Assembly: GCF_000003855.2 (NCBI RefSeq)
Contig: NW_003101679.1
Span: forward strand, 4,425,393-4,489,392
DNA: 64,000 bases
DNA from: Blastomyces gilchristii SLH14081
Lineage: Eukaryota > Ascomycota > Eurotiomycetes > Onygenales > Ajellomycetaceae
Reading direction: 5' to 3'
The notes beneath the pieces were generated by a model. It was not told the DNA's origin. It was given only the letters and a program-made list of their open reading frames with translations, and did no database searches. Positions 35,931-48,279 of this stretch are shown in pieces. Within the stretch, counting starts at the first letter, position 1; every line of letters starts with the position of its first letter. The position numbers and the translations under genes are program-made.

Positions 35931-36013
35931 TTAATGCAGTTGATGGCTTAAGATAAGGTAGGAGGCGCTGAGATGGGTCTGATGCACGCTATTTGCCATA
36001 ATAGCGTTGAAGG

Positions 36014-36799
36014 TTATTTATTTCCACGGTGGGGACCAGCAACAGCTGTGCGAGGGGTCCCTTTCGCGCCCGCTTGCCTGCTCTCCTGGGCACCACCAAC
36101 ACCCGTCTTTGCCCTGGCTTTCTGATCGGCCTTATTGGCCTTCCTAGCAGCTGCGGCGGCCGCTCTTGCAGCCCTTGCAGCCCACTGTTGTTCCACATAG
36201 ACCTCCCTCCGCCTCTCAAGCAGATACTCATAAATATCCGCCTCGTACTCTGCACACTCGGCCTTAAACGCCTTATACGCCCCAAAATTGCGCAAGCGGC
36301 GCTCAAACAACGCATCTCCAATACTGCGAATAACCAGCATGCGCACCGGCGCCGACTTGGGGAAATTCGCATACACCATCCGCACATCGTCGATGTAGAT
36401 CTGCTTATCCGCCATTCGATTCATGCGCACCCACATGTCATCCTGGACGGCGTAGACGTCCAGGATCTCTGCCGCTTCGAGGATGCGGGTGTACTTGGCG
36501 AAGGGGAGCCGGTCGATTTTGGCGTACCCATGCCGCGCGCCCTTGCAGCAGGCCAGCATCCATCTAAAAACCACGAGATGGGCCTGTGCGACGCCGCCGT
36601 ATATGGTTACGGCATTAGTGCCGTTGCAGCCTTTGCGGGCTACAGTGGGCTCGTGTTTAGCGGGGAAGCAGTCTTTGATATAATAAGAGAAGTGGGTGGC
36701 TAGCCACAGGGGATATGTGTCGTAGATGGGTTGGGGAGTTGCATCCTGAGTGCTGGCGTGGAGGATGCGGATTTTAGGTCCTCCTAGGAGACTGGACAT
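36014..36799 (-). CDS. BTB-like fungal protein
   Basis: One exon, 261 residues, minus strand. Part of a large family of uncharacterised filamentous-fungal proteins with a degenerate BTB fold. The N-terminal half contains YPLWLATHFSYYIKDCF, VTIYGGVAQAHLVVFRWML and LPFAKYTRILEAAEILDVY, the pattern of the BTB core followed by the helical pair. A helical middle segment follows (YANFPKSAPVRMLVIRSIG; FKAECAEYEADIYEYLLERR). The last ~70 residues are Ala/Lys/Arg-rich and lack the other features, consistent with a disordered basic tail. Function is unknown. Together with the genes at 862 and 2975 it makes three BTB-like genes in this window, though this one is 31 kb away and on the other strand. The start at 36799 is the first ATG. 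Confidence 0.6.
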   Translation of the reverse strand: MSSLLGGPKIRILHASTQDATPQPIYDTYPLWLATHFSYYIKDCFPAKHEPTVARKGCNGTNAVTIYGGVAQAHLVVFRWMLACCKGARHGYAKIDRLPFAKYTRILEAAEILDVYAVQDDMWVRMNRMADKQIYIDDVRMVYANFPKSAPVRMLVIRSIGDALFERRLRNFGAYKAFKAECAEYEADIYEYLLERRREVYVEQQWAARAARAAAAAARKANKADQKARAKTGVGGAQESRQAGAKGTPRTAVAGPHRGNK

Positions 36800-38296
36800 G
36801 GTTAATTATTAATGGATGGTTGATCGAGAATAAGCAACGGGAATACCGTGAGGCAATAGATAATTATATCATATGCGGCTTGTTCATGTAGGATTTACTT
36901 ACTAGCTCATGCCAGGGGTTAGATAGACGGGAACCATTTTGAATATGGATTCTCCGTTCAAACGAGGTCTTAGAATTCGGCAGGCGGGACAAATGTATAT
37001 GATATATTTATCCTCAATAAACTGGACCCTAGAACCAAAGGCTCAGATAACTAGGAGGACTATAGCAATAGGGTAATTTGATGCTGGATCTCAGTTGACA
37101 AACAGGTGTAACCGATGTCCTCCTGGAAGTGAGTCCGGCCTGGCATTTGACGTAGCAAGAAGACAAAAAAATAGATATGTCGTAGTTGGAAGAAGGGGAA
37201 AATGAACGAAGAATAATATACTGAATGCCAGTATATATATGAATAGCGCAAGCCCCATATGTCGCTTGCTATAGTTATAGATCAGTAGTGAAGTGCGATA
37301 TAAAGGAATACTTCTCACATCTTTGGAGGGTGGCACCGGTGCCCATTTATTTCATTTTCGGTCATACTAGAGCTTTGCCAAAGTATAGAAGCTCGATTCT
37401 CTCAAGCCAGCAACATGATATTCACGATGGTTAAAGCTATATAAACCATGATGAGTGAGATAGAACTGAATGATGAATGGATAGAGCAAGGTGTGCAGCT
37501 ATCCTGAGGGAATGGAGCAGCATCGTCAAACAATAAGTTGTGTTTGCTCCACTAGAAGCAAATCAAACCTCAACGAGGGAATCAAGAGAGGCAAAATGAA
37601 AGGTGTGAAATAGCCTGTATGTGTACTTGATATGGCATCATCCCGGCCTACTTAATAGCCTTAGAGAGCGATCGCGGTGTTGTATATTTAAGATCACGAC
37701 GATGATGAGGATGAGCGTGACAAAGTTCCGTCATGTGACCATTTCAGGGGGTCCAAGCTCGCTTCAGGGGCAAACAAACCTTGAGGTCGAGAAATGATAT
37801 ATGAAACAGTGCAGGATGGAATCGGTATTGTCAAAATGTATTATTAAAGTCGTTTCTCTTTCTAGTTACTTAGAAAACGAAAATTCTGCTTCTTCTTTAT
37901 CCTTTATCCGGGTATTCTGCCCCCAAACCGACCAATTCGCAACGTATCCAGCAAACAAAACAAAAAACATTTCTCCTCAGATTCAAAATCCTGCGTGGGG
38001 AATCTCATAATAATCTTCAACTTCATGCAAACTAACCCTCCATCTCCGCCCATTTCTCACCTAAACAGTGGCCTGTCATATCGTACACAAGAATGAAAAG
38101 AAAAGAAGTACAAAAAGAAATCACATAGGGAATTAGAAACGAAAACCAGAAACATATCCACATCCATTCCTACTCAACGAGGGACTAAAGGGAAAAGAAA
38201 AAGAAAACGTTTCTCGACCACCTCTTTTCATGCAAAAAATTTTGAACATCATGATCGATGAATGAGCTAACCTTGGACTAAAAGCTATGATTTTTA
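36800..38296. other. Intergenic region
   Basis: No gene seen. Mostly AT-rich with short simple repeats; 37800-38260 is the pyrimidine/purine-biased 3' flank of the next minus-strand gene. Confidence 0.5.
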
Positions 38297-39755
38297 TCAC
38301 CCGGTCCACTCGTCCAGATTATCGAACTCAGTAGTAGTCTTCATCAGCTTCAGAAGTCCATCAAGTGCTTCTCCCTTCTTGGCCTTGGCAATCATCTGGT
38401 CCACAGAGCACATTTTCGCGTTTCGCTCGATGACAATGGGCGAGTTTCCAGTGTGTGGTGGGCTGCAGGGCTGCATTGGCGAGGTGGGGATTTCTACAGG
38501 GTAGTTGTTCCCATTTCCGTTGCCGTTGTTATCGCTGCTGGTGGCTTTGCCGCTGTTGACATCACGTATGCCTCCGGTCTGCGTTGGGGTCAACTCATTT
38601 TCCATGTACCCGCGTGCGTGTGTGTGAGTGTGCCCGTAGCGGTTCATCTCTATCTCCATCTGTCTCTCCAGCTCAGACTTCCCAGGAAAGTTTTCTCCCG
38701 CGGTTGAACCAGGGGGTGAAAACAGCATAGTATTAGGCGCGTAGCGAGCTGAGTAGCTCGTCGGTTGCAAGATGGGGGGAGGGAGGAGTCTGGGCATTTT
38801 GGCTCTTGGAGTCAAGTCTTCGTCCCCATCACCTGCGTATCTGTGTTTGCTGGCTGGCCGTGGGAGGGGTCGCAGCGGAGGAGGGGGGTAAGGACGATCA
38901 CGGCTGTTGGCTTGTTCCTCGAGCGCTGACAGTCGACGATCGATCTCTTTACGTTTGGGCTCTTTGATGTTCTTCATGGCTGCTTGGACGCGGCTGCGGA
39001 GGAGGTTTGCTTTCTGTGCGAGCGTTAGTAAAAACAATCTGTTGCATGCTGTGACAGCTAGACAGTTTTGGTTTTTTTTCTTTCTTGTTCAAGGCTTGCT
39101 AACCTGTTGGATGAATGCTTTTCTCTTAGCAGGGTCCGTTGGCACGATCGAAGCTGGTGCTGCTTCTGCTACTTTCGCAGTCGTTGTTTGTGTGGGACTT
39201 TTTGAGGAGGAAAGGGGGGCATTAGGCGAAGACGTGTTGCTCCCAGATTCAAAGCTGAGATTGAGGAGAGATGACATGGTGTCACTCTGCTGTGAGGATG
39301 TGTTCTTGAGACCCTTGTTGTCATCAAAAGCGGGTGCGGGTTGAAGAAAGGAAGAGGAGATGATCTGTGAGAAGAGTCTTAGTGTATAGTCCTGTTTCTT
39401 CTCATTCTCTCACTCATGTCATGTGTTGCTTCTTTTTGTTTATTATTTTTCCTGGGCACATAATAACACATACTTGTTTATCTGCTTCTGTACTAGACTG
39501 TGTGTTATTCTCTTCATAGATGTAGAACTCCTCCTCCCGCCGGGCCTGGCTAAATGAACTCTTTGTCGAGCTGGATCTGTTCTGAGCGGAGTCCACCTGG
39601 TCAATTGACCTTTTCTGGCCCGCTAGTACTGAGGGAGACATCGAAGATATGCTCGACTTGCTCGTGGTATGGGAATGTGAAGGGATTAGAGACGCGTTGG
39701 TTGATTTCTCAACCAAAACGCGTCTTTCAGATTTCATGGGACTCGACGGTGGCAT
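38297..39755 (-). CDS. Hypothetical Ser/Pro-rich regulatory-like protein
   Basis: Not firmly recognised. Three exons on the minus strand: 39755-39474, 39364-39104, 39013-38297; 419 residues, phase 0 at both junctions. It starts MPPSSPMKSERRVLVEKS, with many S/T-P sites, and includes MSPSVLAGQKRSIDQV. A short conserved-looking helix is built across intron 2: AKRKAFIQQ then KANLLRSRVQAAMKN, followed by EPKRKEIDRRLSALEEQ. The rest is low-complexity with Asn/Gly repeats, ending in a helical module (MIAKAKKGEALDGLLKLM). The general look, short helix in a disordered Ser/Thr-Pro-rich chain, recalls fungal cell-cycle repressors of the Whi5/Nrm1 type, but the signature is not one I can confirm, so no name is given. 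Confidence 0.65.
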
Positions 39756-40891
39756 TATGAGTGTATATGATATAAACGAATCGACTGCGAAGGCTACGGG
39801 TAAGAAATACGGACGTGGAGGGCAAGTCGTGAGTTTGTGGGAGGGGAGGGTCTATATGGGATTTCGACTATAACAGAGGTAGGTATATTATTAAAGTTCA
39901 GTTGACACTCCGCAGACGGAGAGGGAAACGAGGGAAATTGGAGGAAGAAAAGAAGTCGAAAACACACTGCGATGGGCCTTCTATAACCAATTGAACCTGA
40001 AAAATGTGCAAGGGGAGAAAGACACACAATTGCAGGAGAAAGAAGTGCGGGCACCATCGCGTGTTGAGAAATGGGCTATCTCCGCTAGTTAACTATGGAT
40101 GCGCGCTTGGGATTGGGATTAGTTAACTATCTCACTAGCATTGCACAACTTCACGACTTGTTTTGGCGCGTGGGAATTTCGGCGCCGGAAAAACCTGACA
40201 CACTGCGCGTTGCTGGCGTGGATACAATTCTTATTAGTATTACGGAGTATTATTATTATTGATGTTGTTGTTCTTCTTGTTGTTGCATGATAGGAAAATA
40301 GAAAATAGAGCCTGATGAAAGAGAATCAGCTTGCTATTTAACTAAGTTACTGCATAATGGTAAGCAAATGTTGGTAGGGTATTAATATGGTAAGTTATTA
40401 TGAATCCTTTCACTTCTACTCCGTATAGAGTAGGGAAAAGTTCAATATCATAAAATAGAAGGGCAGTTCTTTGAGACGAGATGCGTCTAAGTAGAAGTAG
40501 AAGTAGCTCTACTCCGTACTCCGTGGCTAATAATAATAATATTAAATAATAATGATGAAATGGATTGTCGTGGTTGGCAATTTGCGGGTGTTGGTTGATT
40601 GCCCCGCTAAAACTAGTTTCTACACCACACCCCTCCTCCCTCCCTCATCTGGATTGAGGCGCCGTATTTGTCCAAATAGACCACCACCAACCCAGTCATA
40701 TTGGTGGCATTGACTCACAGACACCTGGTGCGCATTCTCTTTTCCACCAGCCTGGGGACATATATTTACCGGGGAAATATCAACCACATCCGTCAGCTCC
40801 GCTTGCCCAAGCTCAGCCTGCCGCCAATACCCCTCCCTCCATTCCACACACACCTTGACAGGATAGTAAAAATACTGACGCCCTCACGACT
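39756..40891. other. Divergent intergenic region (hypothetical gene / glutamyl-tRNA synthetase)
   Basis: Shared promoter region of a divergent pair. Contains four TACGGAGTA-type words, two of them overlapping (40242-40249, 40417-40424, 40510-40517, 40517-40524), and an AAT repeat near 40530-40550. No gene is seen. Confidence 0.55.
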
Positions 40892-43107
40892 ATGTCTCAA
40901 CTCACCGTTGCAGCTAAGGCAAACAATGCCTTCCTTCTTCCAACACTCCTCGCTATCAACTATGTCAAGCAGATCCTCCCAGGCACTGACATCACCGTGG
41001 GATTCGAGGATGCCGAAGCCATCGGATCCCAGGGTGCAAAGCTGGAGCTCAAGACAGACGATGGGAATACAATTTACGACGATGATATCCTAACACATCT
41101 GGAGAATATCTATGAACCTCTGCAGACTGGGAACAAGGAGCAGGTTTGTGCAATTACAGCTACACAAAAATTTCGTCCTCCTACTACTCAACATTGCTAA
41201 CCGCAAAGTATTTTTTTAAAAACGAAATTTAGGTTGATGAGTGGCTGAAGCGATCAACTACTTTGAGGCCATTGGATTTCAAAGCATTGGACCAGCCCTT
41301 GAAGGAGCTCGATTCCCATCTTACCCTGCGATCGTACATTGTTGGCTATTCTCTTACCCTGGCAGACCTTGCCGTGTGGGGAACGCTTCGTGGAAATAGA
41401 ATTGCTATATCAGGCATTAGAAAGGCCGCAACACCAACCAGCCGCTGGTTTTCATTTATCGAAACTGCCTACCCTTGGGTGACCATCGCCGTGGCTGAGT
41501 TGAGTGCCAGTGCCCAGAAAAGAAAGGCTGCTGCAAGTGCCGCTGGTGCAAGCTACAACATTGGCTTGCCGAATGTGGAGAACGGAGTGGTGACCCGGTT
41601 CCCGCCAGAGCCATCTGGATACCTACATATCGGACATGCCAAAGCAGCGCTTTTGAACGATTATTTCGCCCATGAACAAAACAAGGGCACCCTGATTTGC
41701 CGATTCGATGATACCAATCCTTCCAAGGAAAATCAGGAGTTTGAAGATGCGATCAAGCATGATTTGTCCCTGTTGGGTATTTATCCGGACAAAACCTCTT
41801 TCTCCAGTGATTATTTCCAAGAAATGTACGAGTACTGCATCAAAATCATCAGCGACGGCAAAGCCTACGCTGATGATACTGGGAAAGAGGTGATGCAGGA
41901 TGAGCGGTTTAACGGCATTGAGAGTAAGCGCCGTAACGAAAGCGTGGAGGACAACCTGGCACGGTTCGCTGAGATGAAAACCGGCTCAGTGGAAGGTCAG
42001 CGCTGGTGTATCCGTGCAAAGATCTCGGTTGACGACTTGAACAAAGCGCTCAGAGACCCGGTCATCTACCGCTGCAACATGGAGCCGCACCATCGGACTG
42101 GCAGCACATGGAAAATCTATCCGACATACGATTTCTGTGTGCCTATCCTGGACTCCTTGGAGGGCGTGACCCACGCACTGCGGACTACTGAGTATGGTGA
42201 TCGAAACGCACAATATGCCTGGATGCAGGAGGCTCTTGGCATTCGCAAAGTCCATATCTGGGACTTCTCGCGCGTAAACTTCATTCGTGCGGTGCTGTCG
42301 AAGAGAAAGCTGACGAAGTTGGTCGACGAGGGAGTTGTCTGGGGTTGGGACGATCCGCGCATGCCTACGATCCGGGGTATCAGACGACGGGGCATGACCG
42401 TACCAGCCCTGCGCGAATTTATCCTCAAGCAAGGCCCAAGCCGAAACGTCGTGAATCTCGACTGGACTCTTTTCTGGGCGACTAACCGCAAGTATATCGA
42501 TCCTGTGGCCCCACGCCATACCGCCGTTGACAAGCAGGACATTGTCCCAGCTACCGTCAGCGGGGCTGGTGGTGTGCAAACCGCCGATAAACCAAAGCAC
42601 GGCAAGAATGCCGAGCTGGGCACCAAGAAGGTAATCTACAGCCCTAAAATCATCCTCGACCAGGCCGACGCCGCCTCGTTCAAACCAGACGAAGAGATCA
42701 CCCTGATGAACTGGGGCAACGCGATCGTGCGCAAGATCAACAGCGACGCGGCCACGGGCAAGATCACCAGCCTCGAGCTAGAACTGCATCTGGCCGGCGA
42801 CGTCAAGAAGACGGATAAGAAGGTTACGTGGCTAGCACAGGAGGGCCAGGACCTCGTCCCCGTCGAGCTGGTGGACTTTGACTATCTCATCACCAAGGAC
42901 AAGATTGAGAAGGATGAGGACATCCATGACTTCTTGACGCCGCAGACGGAGTTCCGGTCTGAAGCGTTTGCGGATTGCAATGTAGCGGGGTTGGCGGAGG
43001 GGGATATTATTCAGTTTGAGCGGAAGGGATATTTCAGGCTGGATCGGCCGTATAAGGATGGGAAGCCTGCTGTTTTCTTTAACATCCCCACTGGCAAGAC
43101 AGGATAG
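40892..43107 (+). CDS. GUS1: Cytosolic glutamyl-tRNA synthetase (GUS1)
   Basis: Two exons, 40892-41143 and 41233-43107, 708 residues. It attaches glutamate to tRNA(Glu) in the cytosol. The first ~195 residues form a GST-like domain, which in yeast binds the Arc1 cofactor. The class I HIGH motif is exact at residues 216-219 (GYLHIGHAKAALLND context), and the KMSKS-equivalent is LSKRKL at 439-444. Other eukaryotic GluRS landmarks are CRFDDTNPSKE, TYDFCVPILDSLEGVTHALR, TTEYGDRNAQYAWM and DDPRMPTIRGIRRRGM. The C-terminal beta-barrel anticodon-binding domain ends FFNIPTGKTG. The single 89-nt intron lies within the GST-like region. Nothing about the gene is unusual. Confidence 0.96.
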
Positions 43108-44814
43108 TGTTCTTGCTCGATTGGCAAGGGGCACGGGACCCTGCGGAAATGACAAGGAAATGAAACAAGGTCGATAGCTTTTTTGGGTGTTATTTAATCA
43201 ATGTTACATCTGACAGAGAATAATATAAAGACAATAGGCAAAAGCAATGTGAATATTGATAATAATGAGAAAAATATAATTCATTCCTTTCTTACCCAAC
43301 CCAACCCATCATGTTCACAACGGTTTATTTTTCCCGGGCTATCATATCTCCAGGCACAACCCCATGCGTTTCTTGCTTTTATATATGTATCCCATGATCG
43401 ACGATCCGACGACTGCAAGGCAGTTAGTTGTCCGATCAATCTTTTTTGTTTTCTTTTCTTTTCTTTACTTTTTCTTTTTCCTTTTCTGTTTCCCGCAGAA
43501 TCTCCAGTGCCCACTCACCACCACATTGTTTGCCTCTCAGGGTAGTTTAGACGGGGGCTCAACTGTGAACATTCAAAAGCACGAAAATTTTTCGTTTACT
43601 CCAGATGAGGCCCTTCATGTATTGTCATTATGACACCCAGCCCGTGCCCCCAGGTAGGTAGAGTGCATATATTGATTTTTAATCTTTTATTTTATTTTAT
43701 TTTATTTTATTTTATTTAATTTAATTTAATTTTTTTTTTTTTTTTTTTTCCCTGCGTTTTCCTTCGCATTTATTCTCGAGAAGATCTATCTATCTATGTA
43801 CAGTACAGTACATCCCGGAGCAGCCTCGCATGTTTCAAATAATGTCTTGCATCTGACGACCCGAGTCGCATCTTAAAGATGAGCATGGGCGAGGTGTTTT
43901 TGTCGGGTGACTGAAATGAAAACCTCACAAGGCCTCACCAGAAAGGAATTGGTCATCGCAATGGTGGGGAGAGAGAGGCTGAGGCTTGGGGATATTGGTT
44001 ATATAGCTATTATTAGATTTGGCCGAGCTGCTGGATGGAAGATACATTGCAGCGATGACATTGTACGGAGTACTGTATATCAACAATGCAAGGGCCAATG
44101 TCTACCTGCAGATTTGTCAAGCGTCAGACGGAGCAGTGATAACCTATCGAAGTGTGTGTTAGAGGTTGTACGGCGTGAGAGATATGCAGGGCCAGGCGTG
44201 GGTTTTTTTTTTTTTTTTTTTTTTTGTCCCTTCTTTGGGTCGAATAAACAAAATTGAACTTTGAAGATGGGCTTTCTTTTCTCGTTCGTTTTATTCTATC
44301 TCCCATCCACGCGCGGTACTTGATCAGTGATGGGGCGGGGAGACTGTATACAGTAGATAGTGGGGAAGGGAGGGGAGATAATCAGCGGGCTAAACTTATA
44401 GTTAAGTTATCCGGTATTTAAGCCGTGTAGGCTAGGGCAGCGGCTAAATAGTTCTAGATTCCCCCCGTCTTCCGTTCCATCCATCAACAAGTTTTGGGAT
44501 GGTTGTACAGGTACATGCATGTACTGTACTGTACATATATACATACTACACAGAGAGCGAAACGGGGAGTTGGACTCAGCATCAGATATTTTTAACTATG
44601 TTTTGGTATCTTATGCCTGATGGGTGGAGAAGGAATAATCAACAGCAGTAAGTTAACTAACTATGAGACAATGGGGATAATAAACCTGCCCTTTTTCAAA
44701 TCATTCTTGTTTGTTGATGCTCGAGCGGAACCGCGGGAAGGAGGAAGTCAATCTCTGTTTTCTGTTTTCCTTATGCGCTTCATCCATTTCCCCGTTCTCA
44801 TCATCATCTGTCTG

Positions 44815-44877
<63 letters not shown>

Positions 44878-45291
44878 CCCCACGCATCACCACAATTTCG
44901 AGTCATTCTTTGGGCAATTTTGGGCCACGCATCATCGAGCAACCAGCGCACATATACAGCGTGTAAATCGCCATTAATATAGCGAGCGGGGCTGGGATCG
45001 GCTGCGGCTCCACTTGGCCTGACTTCTCCGCATGACCTTCATTCATTGACCAAACCTAACCTCCTCGTCGCTCGCTTCTTCTTCTTCTTATACCAACTCC
45101 CAACTCCCAACTCCCTACTCCCTACTCCCTCTCCAGCCGCTCTGGTTCTTCTCTTCGCGTTCGTTCTCCTCCTCCCCAGCTACATCGCAATGCTAACTAG
45201 GAGGTCATAGTATCTTTAAACAATACCCCTCCATTCCCCGGTTACATCCTTATCCCCCCCAGCTATTTTGTGGTGGAGCTGAGCTGGCACC
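43108..45291. other. Intergenic region, GUS1 to glutaminase
   Basis: No gene is supported. Contains TTTTA repeats (43690-43749 region), poly-T at 44203-44225, one TACGGAGTA copy at 44064-44072, a GTAC-rich patch at 44504-44541, and a long CT repeat. The final ~250 bases are a pyrimidine-rich leader. Confidence 0.5.
44821..44872. repeat. (CT)26 dinucleotide repeat
   Basis: About 52 bases of uninterrupted CT dinucleotides, 420 bases upstream of the glutaminase-like gene; could serve as a pyrimidine-rich promoter element. Confidence 0.9.
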
Positions 45292-48279
45292 ATGCGATGG
45301 TTACTCACTCCGCTCCTTGGGGCAGCCATCTTCCACTCCTTTCTTGTTGCTGCCTCCCGCCTTACCCCTCCCGTTCTCCCGTTGGTAGTGCGGAATCCAT
45401 ATCTTAGCACCTGGCTCGCCAATGCTCGAGATGACCCGTGGGCTCACTGGCCCATGTTCTACACGGGAGAGCACATGGGACTCTCCCTAATGGCCTCTGT
45501 CCCTGACACAGGATATGTATATCCGCTGCTTGGACGCCCTCAGGATTCATTGACTCCAGTTACGGATGAGTCTGGGTATGTTTACCTGCTGCCAAATTTG
45601 GAAACGTAAGGCACTTGCTTGTCTGACAAGAGATAAATCACATAGCTACAATATCTCGTATCCTACGTATCTGGGTGCGAAGTACGATGCTTCCACTACC
45701 AACCTAACCTACTCCATTGCCACATCCCCATCTGGAACGTCAGCAGAACCACTTCTCATTACGCTGTCATTCTTGTCACCCATTACTCCGAGTTCTACTC
45801 TTCGTCAGTCCATCCCTGCTGCGTATGTCACTGTCTTTGTCAAGGGGAACAGGAATGTTCATATCTATATGGACTTGAACGGCCAGTGGGTCAGTGGCCA
45901 CCGGGGGGCTCGCATTGTATGGGATTTCGACCGTATAATTCCCGACGATGGAGGGCCGCCCCTTAATAGATGGCATGTCAAACGCGAAACGGAACAACAC
46001 TTTACGGAGCACAATGACCGCTCGGAATGGGGCAGCCTGTATATCGTTGCACCAGAGGTAAAAATCCCCCCTCCCCACCCCAAAGCTGGTTTGTTCATTT
46101 CGCTTAATAGGAATGTATAAAATGCTAAATAATTCAACCCACCCAGGGTGTTCGATACGAATCTGGGACTTCTGCTCTACTTCGCAAGCGGTTTGCAAGG
46201 ACTGTGACTTTACAAAATGTCAATGATGATATCTTTCGGTCGATTATGGACCAGGAGCCCGTCTTTGCCTTTTCTAAGTCATTCTCTCTCAATGCGTCAG
46301 TCGACGAAGACGCAACTGTTTTGGTGCAAGACAAAGTCACGTTTTCCATTGCTCATATCCAGGATCCGGTTGTCCAATTTGCTGCCGCCCGCGGCTTGAC
46401 CATGATGAAACCTCTTTGGCAGTCTTGGTTTAGAAATGTGGACAACCTTCTTTCCTTTCACTACTCTGACTTCCAAAATGCATCCACACTTGCCGCACGC
46501 TACTCTAGTCAACTCGAAATTGATGCGTTTTTGTCCGGTGCAGAGGATTACGTTGACATTGTCGCTCTCTCTGCGAGACAAGTTCTCGGTGCGACGTCAT
46601 TTTCAGGGACGGCCGAGAATCCGATTCTGTTCCTAAAGGAGATCTCATCCAATGGAAACTGCCAAACAATCGATGTTATCTTCCCCTCTTTCCCGTTTTT
46701 CCTATATACCAATCCCAGATGGCTTGTCTACCTTTTGGAACCATTGATAGAACATATGCTCAGCGGCCAGTATCCAAACACTTATGCGATGCACGACCTG
46801 GGTACTCATTTCCCTAACATTACCGGCCATCCAGATGGAAGAGATGAATACATGCCAGTAGAAGAATGTGGCAATATGCTGATAATGGGACTGGCCGTCG
46901 TTAACTCGCTGCGATACCCCGCAAAGAGCTCTGTGGTCCCCGCTGTAAACACTGAAGATGATGAAAATGTTGGCATATTTCCACTCGTAGACCTTGAATC
47001 ATGCGGCAGTATCGATAAGCTTGATAGCCCCTGGGCAATGACGCCTGACGCAGGTGATAAGGCTCAGAGGTGGGTCAAAAGGTCCTACAAGCTATGGAAG
47101 CAATGGACCGGATACTTGGTCGAATTTTCTTTACTCCCTGAAAATCAACGTACGTCTGTCCTTAAGTTGTTCTATGGCGATCGCTGGCTAATTCGCATGT
47201 AGTATCTACCGATGATTTTGCTGGATGGCTGGCACTTCAAACAAATCTTGCACTCAAAGGAATTATTGGTATCAATGCAATGAGCGGGCTTTCCTCAGTT
47301 GTCGGGAATAAGGATGATTCTAGGTACTACAAGGTATGTCCGAGACTAGAGATTGTTACTTTTCTTTATTTTATTTTTATTTTTATTTTTTAAATCTGGG
47401 AGAAAAAAGGAGCTATGTTAATTTTAATTATATGTTTAACAGAATATCTCCGACACGTACATCGCGAAATGGGAAGAGTATGGGTTCTCGAGGGATAAAA
47501 CTCATGCTAAACTTTCCTACGACTGGTATGGTTCTTGGACTACATTGTACAATTTGTATGCAGACTCCCTTCTCTGTTTCCATTTGGAAGGCTCGGGGAG
47601 TAGTCCTTCAAGTGGGAATGAAGGTTTCGACCACGGCGACCCGCAAAAGCCCCTTGATCCGCCAAAGAAGGACCATGAAGGTTTTGTACCTAGGCGGGTT
47701 TATGAACGGCAATCAAAATGGTATCATTACGTGCGCCAAAAGTACGGGCTGCCGTTGGACAGCCGTCATCTTTACACTAAGACGGACTGGGAGTTTTTAT
47801 CGATGGCAGTATCCAGCAAAAACGTTCGCCATGAAATCCTTCAGTCGGTTGCTAAATGGCTCAATGAAACCGCGACAGACCGCCCCTTCACGGATCTACA
47901 TAAAACCGAAGGTGACGGCGGATTCCCTGGGCCCAATTTTTTCGCTCGCCCTGTAGTTGGTGGCCATTTTGCCTTCCTTGCTCTTGAGAGGGCATGTAAT
48001 GGGAAAGCTATGGCTGGTTTGAAGTTCTTGGATGATGAAGTGTTGGAAGACGGGCCCCCAGCTTGCCAAGGTGACGACTGCCCAAATGACAATGATCATT
48101 ATGATGAAGACGATGAGGATGAGGATGAGGACGAGGATGACGAGTATGATGAGGATTATGACGATCATGATGACTACGATGAAGCAGCTGCTGGCGTTGC
48201 AGGAAGGAAAGGAACTCAATTCAGAATGGTGGCCAACATACCCAATGCAAACAATAGATGGGCTGCTCCTGGTAATTAG
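45292..48279 (+). CDS. Secreted glutaminase A-like protein
   Basis: Five exons: 45292-45575, 45646-46057, 46147-47149, 47203-47333, 47443-48279; 888 residues, all phases consistent. Fungal glutaminase A (GtaA) is a secreted amidase that converts glutamine to glutamate; family members carry DUF4964/DUF5127/DUF4965/DUF1793 regions. A signal peptide is clear (MRWLLTPLLGAAIFHSF). Typical family stretches are WPMFYTGEHMGLSLMASV, YNISYPTYLGAKYDAST, YPNTYAMHDLGTHFPN with DGRDEYMPVEECGNMLIM, and WYGSWTTLYNLYADSLL. The donor at 45576 was preferred because the next one would leave a 40-nt intron. The C-terminus carries an odd tail, a long Asp/Glu run, making this longer than the ~690-residue classical GtaA. 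Enzyme activity is inferred from family only. Confidence 0.85.

Noticed and set aside
44620..44982. Open frame across the CT repeat
   Set aside because: Most of it is translated dinucleotide repeat (Ser/Leu), not protein-like.
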